A DNA stretch of 64,000 bases from Novosphingobium sp. (GTDB lineage: Bacteria > Pseudomonadota > Alphaproteobacteria > Sphingomonadales > Sphingomonadaceae). The stretch lies in the NCBI RefSeq assembly GCF_027489515.1, contig NZ_JAIXZS010000035.1, forward strand, positions 21,984-85,983, written 5' to 3'. A program made the translations under genes and the position numbers. Of the stretch, positions 50,706 through 59,692 are shown piece after piece. Under the pieces are notes generated by a model, which saw nothing but the letters and a program-made list of their open reading frames with translations, did no database searches and had not been told where the DNA came from. Every line of letters starts with the position of its first letter. Position 1 is the stretch's first letter.

Positions 50706-50945
50706 GCGGCGCGGGCACGCCTGGCGTTTAGCGAAGCGACAGGGACTGCGACGAACTCGCCATTCCCGCGCCAAGGAGTCAGTGGCAAGTTCATCACCAA
50801 AAGCGGACGCTCATCGAACGCATGCCCGGGCTGGAATTGCGTCCACTATCGGGCCGGTCGCGGACTGGTGGCCATGAAGCTCAGCGCGTGTGATAGCTGC
50901 TGCTCATCCAAGGATTGAGTGATAACGCCTTGACTTGCGGGCAAT

Positions 50946-52712
50946 TTGGTCGATTGCAACCGCGTGCCCTCAAGCGCTTTCCTCCGCGTCCGCCGACGGT
51001 CGGTCGGTCTGCGACAGTGGCTCCGAGCAAGTGAGCTGGCATTCATTCTCCTTGCCGCATTGGCCGGCGCAGCTGCGGGTACTGCCACAATCGCGCAGTC
51101 GTGGCTGGCGCATGCGATCCAGCGTCTGTTGTACGGCGTGACGATCAATCGGTTGAGTGCGCTTGGATCGATCAGCCATCCATGGAAACTGCTCGCACTG
51201 CCGCTCGGGGGTCTGCTCATCATGCTGCTCGCGCGCTGGGAACGGCGGCGGCGCACGCCAATCGACGTGGTAGAGGCCAACGCGCTCCATGGCGGACGCA
51301 TTCCCGCTACCGACAACCTCGTCGTCGCCGCGCAAACGATCGTCTCCAACGGCTGCGGTGCCTCAGTCGGGCTCGAGGCGGCCTACGCGCAAATGGGGGG
51401 CGGCATCGCCTCCCTGCTCGGGCAGTGGCTGCGGCTGCGCCGGGCCGATCTGCGGACGCTGGTCGGCGCGGGGGCCGGTGCTGGGATCGCGGCTGCCTTC
51501 GGTGCGCCGCTGACAGGCGCCTTCTATGCGGTGGAAATCGTCATTGGCAGCTATAGCACGGCGTCGATCGCGCCCATCGTGGCGGCCGCGCTAGCTGCGG
51601 CTCTCGTCATGCGGGGCCTCGGCGTCGAACCCTATCTCATCGCGACGACTGCCAGCCGAACGATCACCACGGTCGATTACCTCGCCTATGCGGGACTGGG
51701 CATCGTCTGTGCCATGCTCGGCATCGCCATCATGCGGATGGTGACCCTGGCCGAGCGCGCGGTGAAGGCCGTCCGGCGGATCGAGCTTTGGCGCCCACTG
51801 ATCGGAGGGCTGACCTTGATGCCGTTGGCGATGATCTCACCGCAAACGCTTTCGGCGGGCCATGGGGCACTCCACCTCGATCTGCTGCTTCGTCCGACAA
51901 TGAGCTTCCTCATCGTGGTCATATTGCTCAAGATCGCGGCGTCGGTGATCTCGCTCGCCAGTGGCTTTCGCGGCGGCCTGTTCTTCGCGTCGCTGTTCAT
52001 CGGGTCGCTGGTCGGCCAGCTGTTCGCAGAGCTGTTCAACCTCAACCCCTGGGGCTTGCACGTCAACGCGATGGACGCAGCAATGGTCGGCATGGCAGCG
52101 CTCAGTGTGTCAGTCATCGGCGGGCCGATGACACTCGGAATGCTGATGCTGGAGACCACGCACGACTTCGCCTTGATGGGAGTCGTGTTGACGGCCTCCT
52201 TGCTGGCAACGGCCGTGACGCGAGAAGTGTTCGGCTATTCCTTCTCGACCTGGCGGCTGCACGTGCGCGGATCGATCATCCGCAGCCCACGCGACATTGG
52301 CTGGATGCTGACGCTGAATGCCGGGCGGATCATGCGACGCGACTGGATTGCGGTGCCAGAGAACAGCACGATCGCCGATGTCCGCGCTGCCATCCCGCCG
52401 GGGTCTGCGAGCAAGGCGGTGATCGTCGATCAGGCCGGCCACTACCGCGGAATCGTGCCCGCCGCCGCCGCCCATACTTCTGAGCGTGACGGCATGTCGC
52501 CGGCAACGGCGCTCGCGGTGCTGACCGACACGACCTTGACGCCCGCCGACGACCTGAAATCGGTCTTGCGCGCATTCGACAACGTCCAGGCAGATGAGCT
52601 TGCCGTGGTGACAGAGGACGGAACGCTACTGGGTATCGTCACCGAGAAGTATGCGAGACGACGCTATCTCGAGGAGATCGAGGCCGCCCAGCGCCACCTG
52701 TTCGGAGAATGA
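50946..52712 (+). CDS. ClC-family chloride channel/antiporter with C-terminal CBS-like domains, atypical motifs
   Basis: A roughly 588-residue membrane protein with the ClC fold (about ten hydrophobic segments up to residue 440) and two CBS-like stretches after 455 (IAVPENSTIADVRAAIPPGS, LTPADDLKSVLRAFDNVQAD, LLGIVTEKYARRRYLEEIEA). Recognisable features include SNGCGASVGLEAAYAQMGGG, AAFGAPLTGAFYAVEIVIGS and FRGGLFFASLFIGSLVGQLF. The canonical GREGP is GLEAA here (gating Glu kept, Pro lost), and GxFxP is GLFFAS. The start is uncertain: TTG 50946 or GTG 50964. No other transport gene is adjacent. Confidence 0.85.
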   Translation: MVDCNRVPSSAFLRVRRRSVGLRQWLRASELAFILLAALAGAAAGTATIAQSWLAHAIQRLLYGVTINRLSALGSISHPWKLLALPLGGLLIMLLARWERRRRTPIDVVEANALHGGRIPATDNLVVAAQTIVSNGCGASVGLEAAYAQMGGGIASLLGQWLRLRRADLRTLVGAGAGAGIAAAFGAPLTGAFYAVEIVIGSYSTASIAPIVAAALAAALVMRGLGVEPYLIATTASRTITTVDYLAYAGLGIVCAMLGIAIMRMVTLAERAVKAVRRIELWRPLIGGLTLMPLAMISPQTLSAGHGALHLDLLLRPTMSFLIVVILLKIAASVISLASGFRGGLFFASLFIGSLVGQLFAELFNLNPWGLHVNAMDAAMVGMAALSVSVIGGPMTLGMLMLETTHDFALMGVVLTASLLATAVTREVFGYSFSTWRLHVRGSIIRSPRDIGWMLTLNAGRIMRRDWIAVPENSTIADVRAAIPPGSASKAVIVDQAGHYRGIVPAAAAHTSERDGMSPATALAVLTDTTLTPADDLKSVLRAFDNVQADELAVVTEDGTLLGIVTEKYARRRYLEEIEAAQRHLFGE

Positions 52713-52848
52713 AGGCCGCCCTTGGCGAGAGTGCAGGCCTGTGTCGGCGGACGGAGATCAGATTGCGTTCATGCTTGCATCGGTTGAGGGGGGCTGCTGC
52801 GAGACACATTCTCCGGTGGTGACCGGGGCCGGGTTGTCTTCGCACAAG

Positions 52849-54951
52849 CTAGCGCGCGCCGATCGAAACGAGATGATCTGAGGCCGGGAATGCATCCCCG
52901 GCTGACTGCTGGGCGGAAAAGGATTGGCGTTGCTCATCGAACAGCAGTGCGACCGTGCAGGCTTCCAGCGGCGCACTGAGCAGGAAGCCCTGCACATGGG
53001 TGCAGCCATTCACCGCCACGAAGGCGAGCTGCGCGTCGTTCTCGATGCCTTCGGCGGTGACGTCAAGCTGCAGATTGGCACCGAGCTGGCATATCGCGCG
53101 CACGATCGAGGCAGTGCTGGAATCGCCCGGCAGGCTTGCGATGAAGCTGCGGTCGATCTTGATCCGGTCGATGGGAAAACGATGGAGGTAGCCAAGCGAG
53201 GAGTAGCCCGTGCCGAAATCATCGAGCGTGATGGTAAGTCCAAGTTCGCGCAGCTCCCGCAGGGTGCGCAGCACCACTTCGTCATCCCCCAGCAGCGAGG
53301 TTTCGGTAATTTCGATCGCGAGCCGCGCGGGGCTGAGACCGCTGCTATCGAGCGCGTTCCGGACGACGTCGAGCAGCCCCCCGCTCATGATCTGAATCGG
53401 CGACACATTGACTGAAACGGCAAGGTCCGCTGGCCATTTTACTGCGGCCGCGCACGCCGTCTGCAATACCATCTCGCCAACCGCACAAATGAGGCCCAGC
53501 TCTTCCGCGACCGGGATGAACACGCCGGGCGGCACCTCGCCGCGGGTGGGTGAGTGCCATCGGAGCAGCGCTTCCGCCCCGGTGAACCGGGCACTGCGCA
53601 GATCGAAGATGGGCTGGAACGCGACCTCGATGCTGCGGTTCGACCAGGCGAGCCGCAACTCGTTCTCAAGCGCGCAGCGTTCCAGCATCTTGCGGGTGAG
53701 CGAGGGATCGAACAGGCAAGTGCGGCCGCGGCCTTCGTGCTTGGCCCGGTAGAGCGCCACGTCTGCCTGCTGGGTCAACGTCTCGGCGTCGCTGCTGTCG
53801 GTGGGCGCTAGCGTGACGCCGACACTCGCGCCGATCTCGGCGACATAGCCGTCGAGCATGAACGGGCAGGAGAGCGCCTCGACGATCTCCTCGGCAAGAT
53901 TGCGTGCCGCCTCGCGACCGGCAATTTCGCGCGCAATGATGGCAAATTCGTCGCCGCCGATGCGGGCGATGAGGTCGCCGCCGCGCGCCACCCGCCGCAG
54001 CCGCTGCGCGACGCTCTTGAGCAGAAGGTCGCCGACCGGATGACCGAGTGTGTCGTTGATGGCCTTGAACCGGTCGAGATCGATCATCAGGACGGCGAAG
54101 GCCTGCCCGTGGCGAACGAGGAGTTCGCACTCGTCGGATAGCTGGGTAACAAAGCTGTAGCGGTTGCAGAGCCCTGTCAGCATGTCGTGCAAGGCAAGCT
54201 GGCGCAGGCGGTCCTGCGCCTCGGCTCGGCTTTCCTCGACGAGGTGGGTCGAGACGCCGGTGCCGACGATGACCACCGCAGCGACGGCGATGGCGGCGGC
54301 CATGGCACTGAACACCTCGCTGTTGGCGCCTTTGCCAAAGCCCTCGATCGGGATCACGACGAAGGCCGCCATGCCGACAAAGTGCAGGATCAGGATGGCG
54401 GCCATCAGCAGGAGTGTCGCATCCCAGGCACGTCCCATGGCGGTGGCCCGTTTGGCCCGCAGGCGGTCGATCGCGATCGCCGAGAACCCCATCGCGCACA
54501 GGGCCGAGAAAGCGACATAGCCGGGCAGCCAGTGTACGACCCCGTCGGGCCGATAGGCAAACATCCCGACGTAGTGCATCACACAGATCGCCAGACCGAT
54601 CATGCCGCCACCACAGAGGGCGGAAGAGAGGCGGCCACGCAACCGCGCGAGGATGAGGCCGATCGCCGTTCCGCCAATGGCGATGAGCGCCGAGACAATC
54701 GTCAGCGTGGCATCAAAGCGCACCGGAACGCCGGGACGATAGCCGAGCATCGCGATGAAGTGCGTCGACCAGATCGAAAAGCCGGCGCAGACCGAGGTGA
54801 GGAAAAGCCAGTGCAGCCCGGTCGACCCGCGCGCGTGCAGGCTCCGATGCGCCAGTCGTATGGTTACCGAAGACCCGAACAGACAAACCAGGGCCGCAAG
54901 CAGCACCAGCAGCGGATCGTGTTCGTGTGTCAGGCAATTCAAGACGCGCAC
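52849..54951 (-). CDS. MHYT-GGDEF-EAL membrane protein (c-di-GMP turnover)
   Basis: A 700-residue protein from GTG 54951, with GAGGTGG 5 nt upstream. The first 240 residues are a seven-helix MHYT sensor with its three repeats (STHFIAML, MHYVGM, LHFVGM), thought to bind a metal and sense oxygen, CO or NO. A GGDEF domain follows with an intact GGDEF at about 332-336 (RIGGDEFAII), then an EAL domain with EAL at about 460-462 (FTGAEALLRW), NVSPIQIMSG, LDDFGTGYSSLGYLHRFPID and TAEGIE. Both active sites look intact, so it can in principle make and break c-di-GMP. The longer open frame to 55194 lacks coding character before this start. Confidence 0.93.
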   Translation of the reverse strand: MRVLNCLTHEHDPLLVLLAALVCLFGSSVTIRLAHRSLHARGSTGLHWLFLTSVCAGFSIWSTHFIAMLGYRPGVPVRFDATLTIVSALIAIGGTAIGLILARLRGRLSSALCGGGMIGLAICVMHYVGMFAYRPDGVVHWLPGYVAFSALCAMGFSAIAIDRLRAKRATAMGRAWDATLLLMAAILILHFVGMAAFVVIPIEGFGKGANSEVFSAMAAAIAVAAVVIVGTGVSTHLVEESRAEAQDRLRQLALHDMLTGLCNRYSFVTQLSDECELLVRHGQAFAVLMIDLDRFKAINDTLGHPVGDLLLKSVAQRLRRVARGGDLIARIGGDEFAIIAREIAGREAARNLAEEIVEALSCPFMLDGYVAEIGASVGVTLAPTDSSDAETLTQQADVALYRAKHEGRGRTCLFDPSLTRKMLERCALENELRLAWSNRSIEVAFQPIFDLRSARFTGAEALLRWHSPTRGEVPPGVFIPVAEELGLICAVGEMVLQTACAAAVKWPADLAVSVNVSPIQIMSGGLLDVVRNALDSSGLSPARLAIEITETSLLGDDEVVLRTLRELRELGLTITLDDFGTGYSSLGYLHRFPIDRIKIDRSFIASLPGDSSTASIVRAICQLGANLQLDVTAEGIENDAQLAFVAVNGCTHVQGFLLSAPLEACTVALLFDEQRQSFSAQQSAGDAFPASDHLVSIGAR

Positions 54952-55391
54952 AATCCACCTCGCGGATCGTGAACGTGGGTGCGCGCGCCTAACGGACCTT
55001 GAAGATTCAGCGTTAATTCGCACTTCAGCATCCACTTTCCGGACCGTGCACGACCACCAGCCGGTTTTGTCCGGCAAGGCGCGCCGAGACCCGCCGTCAG
55101 CGCGAAGCTGCTGATTTGCTGCGTGTCTTTTGCCGAGCAGGCGAGGGCAGATGGCGGAAAAGCAAGGTGCTTTGGCGCCCGGGCCCGGTAACACCTTTCA
55201 ACGCTGCGAACTTCCTGCGTTCGATCTATGCTTTAAACTCGATCCGCACATCCACGGTCGAACATCGGCACGCGAGGCCCCCCTTGCGGCGCCTGGATTA
55301 CCCGCACCACCAGTGCCGCGCGTAACATAAGATAGTTACATAATTGGTCTTTAGGTAGCATTGCGCTCTGGTTGTGCAATAAGCGTGTGCC
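54952..55391. promoter_or_regulatory. Divergent intergenic region between MHYT-GGDEF-EAL and histidine-kinase genes
   Basis: This 440-bp stretch carries no convincing gene; short frames here overlap each other and lack ribosome sites. An AT-rich patch at 55320-55365 includes the inverted pair GTAAC (55322-55326) and GTTAC (55335-55339), a candidate operator for the kinase promoter. The left part must hold the promoter of the MHYT gene. Confidence 0.45.
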
Positions 55392-56933
55392 ATGCCGATA
55401 CCGCTTGAAACCCACAAACATGTTGAGATGCTGGTCGAACGCTTTCGGGCATCGATCGGCCCGTTCGTGGCGGCTGCCGAGTCGACCCACATGCCGATGA
55501 TCTTTGCCGACGGGCAGGAGGCCGATCATCCGATCGTGTTCGCCAACCGCGCCTTCAGGGATCTTGCGGGATTTGATGCAGAGGCGCTGCCCGGTCAGCC
55601 GATCGCTGGCCTGCTTGGCGAGTTGGCCGATTCCGGAACCTCTGCAGCGATCCAGACGGCCTTGTCGGCAGGCGAGAGCGGAAACTGGGAACTGCAATGC
55701 CGGCGGGCCGACCGGAGCGAGTTCCTTGCCGCCATTTTCCTGAGCCCCATGCGCGATGCGCAGCACGTGATCCGGCACAACCTCCTCTCGTTCATCGAGC
55801 TCGGCGGTCCGGTTGACCGTCTGCTGGAGCAGCGCAACGAGTTCCATGCGCTCTACGAGCAGGCCCCCGGTTTCATCGCCGCCGCAGAAGGGCCGGAGCA
55901 TCGTTTCACCTTTGCCAATGCGTCGTACAAGCGCTTCGTCGGGCGCGATCAGCTCGTAGGCCTGACTGTGGCCGAGACCATGCCCGAGCTGGTCGAACAG
56001 GGGTTCATCGGACTGCTCGATCAAGTCTACCGTACTGGCGAACCGTTCGTCGGCACGGGCATGCCGCTCGGTTTCGTCGATCCGGAAACGGGCAAATCCG
56101 AACAGCGCTATGCCGATTTCGTCTACCAGGCCGTGCGCAACGCCGGCGGCAAGATCACCGGACTGTTCTGCGAGGGTTACGACGTGACGGTGCAGCGCAA
56201 GACTGCAGAGAGCCTTTCGGCCCTGCAATCCGAGATGATCCATATCTCGCGCGTCAATGCGATGGGAACGATGGCGACGACGCTCGCGCACGAACTCAAC
56301 CAGCCGCTGAGTGCGATCACCAACTATGCGGCGGGCGGCCTGAAACTGATCGATCCCGCGGAGCACGGAGCCGGCCGCCTGATCCAGGCCATGGAAGGCA
56401 TCAACGAAGCCGCCCATCGCGCCGCCGACATCATCCGCAACATGCGGGAACTCACCCGGCGGCGCGAGCCCAAGCGGGTGGCCTTTGAACTCAAGTCGGC
56501 GGTCGGCGAATGCGTCCGGCTCGTGCGCGCGACGGTTTCGCCGGGCATCAGCATCCGTGATCAGGTTGCTTCCGGCACGACGATGGCGGCGGACAGGGTG
56601 CAGATCCAGCAGGTGATCATCAACCTGCTCCGCAATGCCTGCGAGGCTGTGATGCAGATGGACCGGCAGGAGGTTTCGATCACGGCCCATGCAAAGCATG
56701 ACTCACTCGTTGTCAGTGTAATCGATACGGGTCCCGGCGTATCGGCCGAGGCCGCGCAGGACATCTTCTCCTGGTCGGATTCGACCAAAGAAGGTGGCAT
56801 GGGCTTCGGCCTCTCGATCTGCCGCACGATCGTCGAAGCCCACCGCGGCCGGATCTGGCTCGAGAACAGCGGCTCCAATGGCTCGGAGTTCTGTTTCTCG
56901 GTCCCCCTTCTCTCCGAGACGGCGCAGGCCTGA
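55392..56933 (+). CDS. Hybrid-PAS sensor histidine kinase, FixL/HWE-unrelated HisKA type
   Basis: A 513-residue cytoplasmic kinase. PAS1 (about 20-130: HPIVFANRAFRDLAGFDAEA) has a LOV-like layout but lacks the photoactive NCRFLQ Cys (GQPIAGLLGE instead). PAS2 (about 145-275) reads FHALYEQAPGFIAAAEGPEH and FTFANASYKRFVGRDQLVG. The transmitter has phospho-acceptor H300 in TTLAHELNQPLSAITNYAAG, an N box (IINLLRNACEAV), G1 (VIDTGPGVS) and G2 (GGMGFGLSICRTIVEAH). It lacks a receiver and membrane helices. The FixJ-like regulator at 59693, in the same direction beyond two opposite genes, is the likely partner. Confidence 0.9.
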   Translation: MPIPLETHKHVEMLVERFRASIGPFVAAAESTHMPMIFADGQEADHPIVFANRAFRDLAGFDAEALPGQPIAGLLGELADSGTSAAIQTALSAGESGNWELQCRRADRSEFLAAIFLSPMRDAQHVIRHNLLSFIELGGPVDRLLEQRNEFHALYEQAPGFIAAAEGPEHRFTFANASYKRFVGRDQLVGLTVAETMPELVEQGFIGLLDQVYRTGEPFVGTGMPLGFVDPETGKSEQRYADFVYQAVRNAGGKITGLFCEGYDVTVQRKTAESLSALQSEMIHISRVNAMGTMATTLAHELNQPLSAITNYAAGGLKLIDPAEHGAGRLIQAMEGINEAAHRAADIIRNMRELTRRREPKRVAFELKSAVGECVRLVRATVSPGISIRDQVASGTTMAADRVQIQQVIINLLRNACEAVMQMDRQEVSITAHAKHDSLVVSVIDTGPGVSAEAAQDIFSWSDSTKEGGMGFGLSICRTIVEAHRGRIWLENSGSNGSEFCFSVPLLSETAQA

Positions 56934-56934
56934 A

Positions 56935-56977
56935 CCCCGCCCGATCATCCCATTGAAGTTAGATTGATCGGGCGGGG
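56935..56977 (+). terminator. Terminator-like hairpin after the histidine-kinase gene
   Basis: CCCCGCCCGATCA (56935-56947) and TGATCGGGCGGGG (56965-56977) form a perfect 13-bp stem with a 17-nt loop directly behind the stop codon. No T-run follows. Between here and 57124 several GGTGTCA/TGACACC copies occur (around 57015-57040) with no assigned role. Confidence 0.6.
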
Positions 56978-57123
56978 AGGCACTGGCCGGGGTGCCGATG
57001 AGCTTGGGGGGACGTGACACCCCGGCCGCTGACACCGGGGGGAGCATGTCCCGGTGCAGTCTCGTGTTGCACCCTCATTGCGGCCTCCGCGCTTAAGGCG
57101 GGCTTGGCGGCGCTACCGGAGAT

Positions 57124-57624
57124 TTACGGTATCGACGGCTGCTCAATCAGGGTCGGGAACGGGCGGCGCGCGGTGAATTCGCACAGCAGTTCACCAAGCC
57201 AATCAGCAGCGCGGCGGCGTTCGGCCGGCGAAGGGTCGTTGAGCAGGCGCGTCACGTGGCGCGAGACGAATTGCGACGGGCCGAAATAGGCCATGCTCCA
57301 CGTATCGAAGCGGCGCTGTTCTAGCGGTCCCTGCTCGACGATCACGATCTCGTCGTGGCGGATGTCGCAGGTCACGCGGTGCATCAGGTCCTCGATCGCG
57401 GCTTTGTCGCCTTCGAGCGCCTGTGCGAAGTGCGTGCCGGTGAACAGCAGCGCGCCAGTAAGCCCCACCGCGGCATTGCGTGTTACCGATGTCGCGACGA
57501 TCCCGGCGACGACTGCTTCGGCTTCCTCCGGCGCAATCGTGCTGCGGCTGATGTAGAGCAGGGACCCTAGCGAGGCGGGCTCACGGATCTGTACGGCTTC
57601 CTGCTGGTTCAGGTAATCGGCCAT
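57124..57624 (-). CDS. BLUF-domain blue-light photoreceptor
   Basis: A 166-residue protein. Residues 20-115 are a BLUF domain, binding FAD non-covalently and sensing blue light. The key residues are visible: Tyr24 (SLLYISRS), Asn50 (RNAAVGLTGALL), Gln68 (HFAQALEG), and Trp109/Met111 (WSMAYFG), matching Tyr21, Asn45, Gln63, Trp104 and Met106 of AppA. A short helical C-terminus follows (HVTRLLNDPSPAERRRAADW). No output domain is fused. The start overlaps by 16 bp the end of the GAF-GGDEF-EAL gene upstream, so both come from one mRNA and probably interact, giving light control of c-di-GMP. Confidence 0.93.
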   Translation of the reverse strand: MADYLNQQEAVQIREPASLGSLLYISRSTIAPEEAEAVVAGIVATSVTRNAAVGLTGALLFTGTHFAQALEGDKAAIEDLMHRVTCDIRHDEIVIVEQGPLEQRRFDTWSMAYFGPSQFVSRHVTRLLNDPSPAERRRAADWLGELLCEFTARRPFPTLIEQPSIP

Positions 57625-59507
57625 TTTCCAAACCCTTGACTGAAGTGGGCAACCATCGCCGGGACGCAGCGTGATGCTTCAGGAGGGCTGAACAGGAAGC
57701 CCTGCCCGACGTCGCAGCCATGTGCCTTGACGAATTCGGCTTGGGTAGAGGTTTCGATGCCTTCCGCAACCGTTTCGATGCCAAGGCTGTTACCAAGGCC
57801 AATCAGCGCTCGGACAATTGCCATGTCATCGGGGTTGCGGCCGATGCCGCCAACGAAGGAGCGATCGATCTTGAGGACATCGACGGGAAACTGCTTGAGG
57901 TGCGTCAGCGAAGCAAAGCCGGTGCCGAAATCATCGAGCGCGATGCGGATGCCGCATTCGCTCAGCTTCTTGAGCGCGCGCGCCACATGATGTGCGCCGC
58001 GGCCGAGGAAAACGCCCTCCGTCACCTCGACCTCGATCAGACTGGCGGGCAGCGCTCGGGCGTCAAGCTCCGCAAGCAGCCGCTCGGCAAAGTCGTCGGC
58101 ATGGAAATCCGCTGCGCAGGTGTTGATCGCGACATGCCCGAATGACAGCCCGATTTCGGCCCAGCGGCGCATGTCATCGAGTACACCTGCGATCATCTGC
58201 CGGCTGATCGCGGCGGCAAGCTGGCGATCGGTGAAGGCCGGCGCGAACATCTCAGGCAGGATGGGCGCGCCGCCGACCTGCTCGCAGCGCACCAGCGCCT
58301 CGAAGCCGACCAGCGCACCCGAGGCCAGATCGAGCTTTGGCTGATAATAGGGGATGATGCGGTTCTCGGCGACACCCTCACGCGCGATCGCCATCATCCG
58401 CGCTTCGCGCTCAAACTCGTCTGCCATGCTCGGCGAATAGGTTATCGCGCAGCCACGACTGAGTTTGGCCGTCGCCAGTGCGAGATCGCTGCACTTGGTA
58501 AGCTCCGACGCCGTGGCTGCATGATCGGGATAGATGGCAAGGCCGATGCTGGCCCGGCATTCCACCATGCGTCCCTCATGCAGGATCGGCTCCTGCAGCC
58601 TCGCATTGAGCGAGCGCATGCAAGCGGCGATCTCCTCGTCGCGCTCGATGCCCGGCAACACAACGCCAAACTCGTCACCGCCAAGCCGCGCGACGGTATC
58701 CGAGGCGCGCAGCACGGAAGGCAGCCTTTTCGCAAAGCTGCACAGCAGGGCGTCGCCGACGTCATGACCGAGCGAGTCATTGATCTGCTTGAAATGGTCG
58801 ACATCGACAAGCATCAGCGCAACCCGGGTGCCCTCGAGGCGCGCATGCTTCATGGCGCTCTCCAGCCGCTTCTGGAACAGGGTGCGCATCGGCAGGCCAG
58901 TCAGTTCGTCATGTTCGGCAACGTAGAGCAGCTGCTTGGAGAGCGCGGATTGGAGCGCCAGCTGTTCCTGCCGCTCGATCACCGAACGGCGCAACTCCAG
59001 CAGCGAACGCACTTGCGTCGCCAGCGCGCGCAAGGTCTCCTGCTCGTCCTCGCTGAGCCCCGCCTGGCGCGGTGTCTGATCGATTACGCAAAGCGACGCG
59101 ATGGGCGTGCCGTCGGCCGCAACAATTCGCGTGCCGGCATAGAAGCCGATGTGCGGATCGCCCGTGACGAGCGGATTGTTGCTGAACCGAGGATCGCGCT
59201 GCGCATCCGTTACGATGAAGACCGCTTCCGACTCAATGACATGCACGCAGAACGAGATGTCGATGGGGGTTTCCTGCAGGCTGAAACCCCATGTCGCCTT
59301 GAACCATTGCCGGTCATCATCGAGGAAGCTGATCGCCGCCGCCTCGGTGTGGCAGAAGCGCGCAGCAAGCATTGCGATATTGTCGAATGCTACCTCGCGC
59401 TCGCTGTCGAGGATATCGTAGTGATCGATTGCGGTACGCCGGATAGACCGCTCTGCCGCCGGAAGCGACGAACGGATCCGCGACGCCTCTTGGGCGATGA
59501 CGTTCAT
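57609..59507 (-). CDS. GAF-GGDEF-EAL protein (c-di-GMP turnover)
   Basis: A 632-residue cytoplasmic protein. Residues 25-165 are a GAF domain (FDNIAMLAARFCHTEAAAIS, FIVTDAQRDPRFSNNPLVTG, GTPIASLCVIDQTPRQ). A GGDEF domain has an intact motif at 276-280 (RLGGDEFGVV) after LVDVDHFKQINDSLGHDVGD. The EAL domain has EAL at 403-405 (VGFEALVRCEQ), NTCAADFHADDF, IALDDFGTGFASLTHLKQFP and TVAEGIETSTQAEF. Both active sites look intact. The BLUF gene overlaps its 3' end, which resembles a split version of BLUF-EAL proteins such as BlrP1. Its upstream gap (59508-59692) is shared with the FixJ-like gene and holds divergent promoters. Confidence 0.93.
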   Translation of the reverse strand: MNVIAQEASRIRSSLPAAERSIRRTAIDHYDILDSEREVAFDNIAMLAARFCHTEAAAISFLDDDRQWFKATWGFSLQETPIDISFCVHVIESEAVFIVTDAQRDPRFSNNPLVTGDPHIGFYAGTRIVAADGTPIASLCVIDQTPRQAGLSEDEQETLRALATQVRSLLELRRSVIERQEQLALQSALSKQLLYVAEHDELTGLPMRTLFQKRLESAMKHARLEGTRVALMLVDVDHFKQINDSLGHDVGDALLCSFAKRLPSVLRASDTVARLGGDEFGVVLPGIERDEEIAACMRSLNARLQEPILHEGRMVECRASIGLAIYPDHAATASELTKCSDLALATAKLSRGCAITYSPSMADEFEREARMMAIAREGVAENRIIPYYQPKLDLASGALVGFEALVRCEQVGGAPILPEMFAPAFTDRQLAAAISRQMIAGVLDDMRRWAEIGLSFGHVAINTCAADFHADDFAERLLAELDARALPASLIEVEVTEGVFLGRGAHHVARALKKLSECGIRIALDDFGTGFASLTHLKQFPVDVLKIDRSFVGGIGRNPDDMAIVRALIGLGNSLGIETVAEGIETSTQAEFVKAHGCDVGQGFLFSPPEASRCVPAMVAHFSQGFGKWPIT

Positions 59508-59692
59508 GGGCGCCTCCAGGCCGTCTGCGTGGCATTCGCATCAATGGCAAACGTGTGCCTAACCGCCGGAAGGTAAAGCCTGCTGAGAACAAGCCAATAA
59601 CCAAGGTTTAACCTGCCATATACAACTCGATCAGAGCCCCTATGCTGCGCGCCCGAGTGTTTGGTCTGGCGACGCTCTAACAGATTGATAAT

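Noticed and set aside
54952..55391. Short ORFs (69 and 66 codons) before the histidine kinase
   Set aside because: They overlap each other in different frames and lack ribosome sites or family features; the region is better read as a divergent promoter region.
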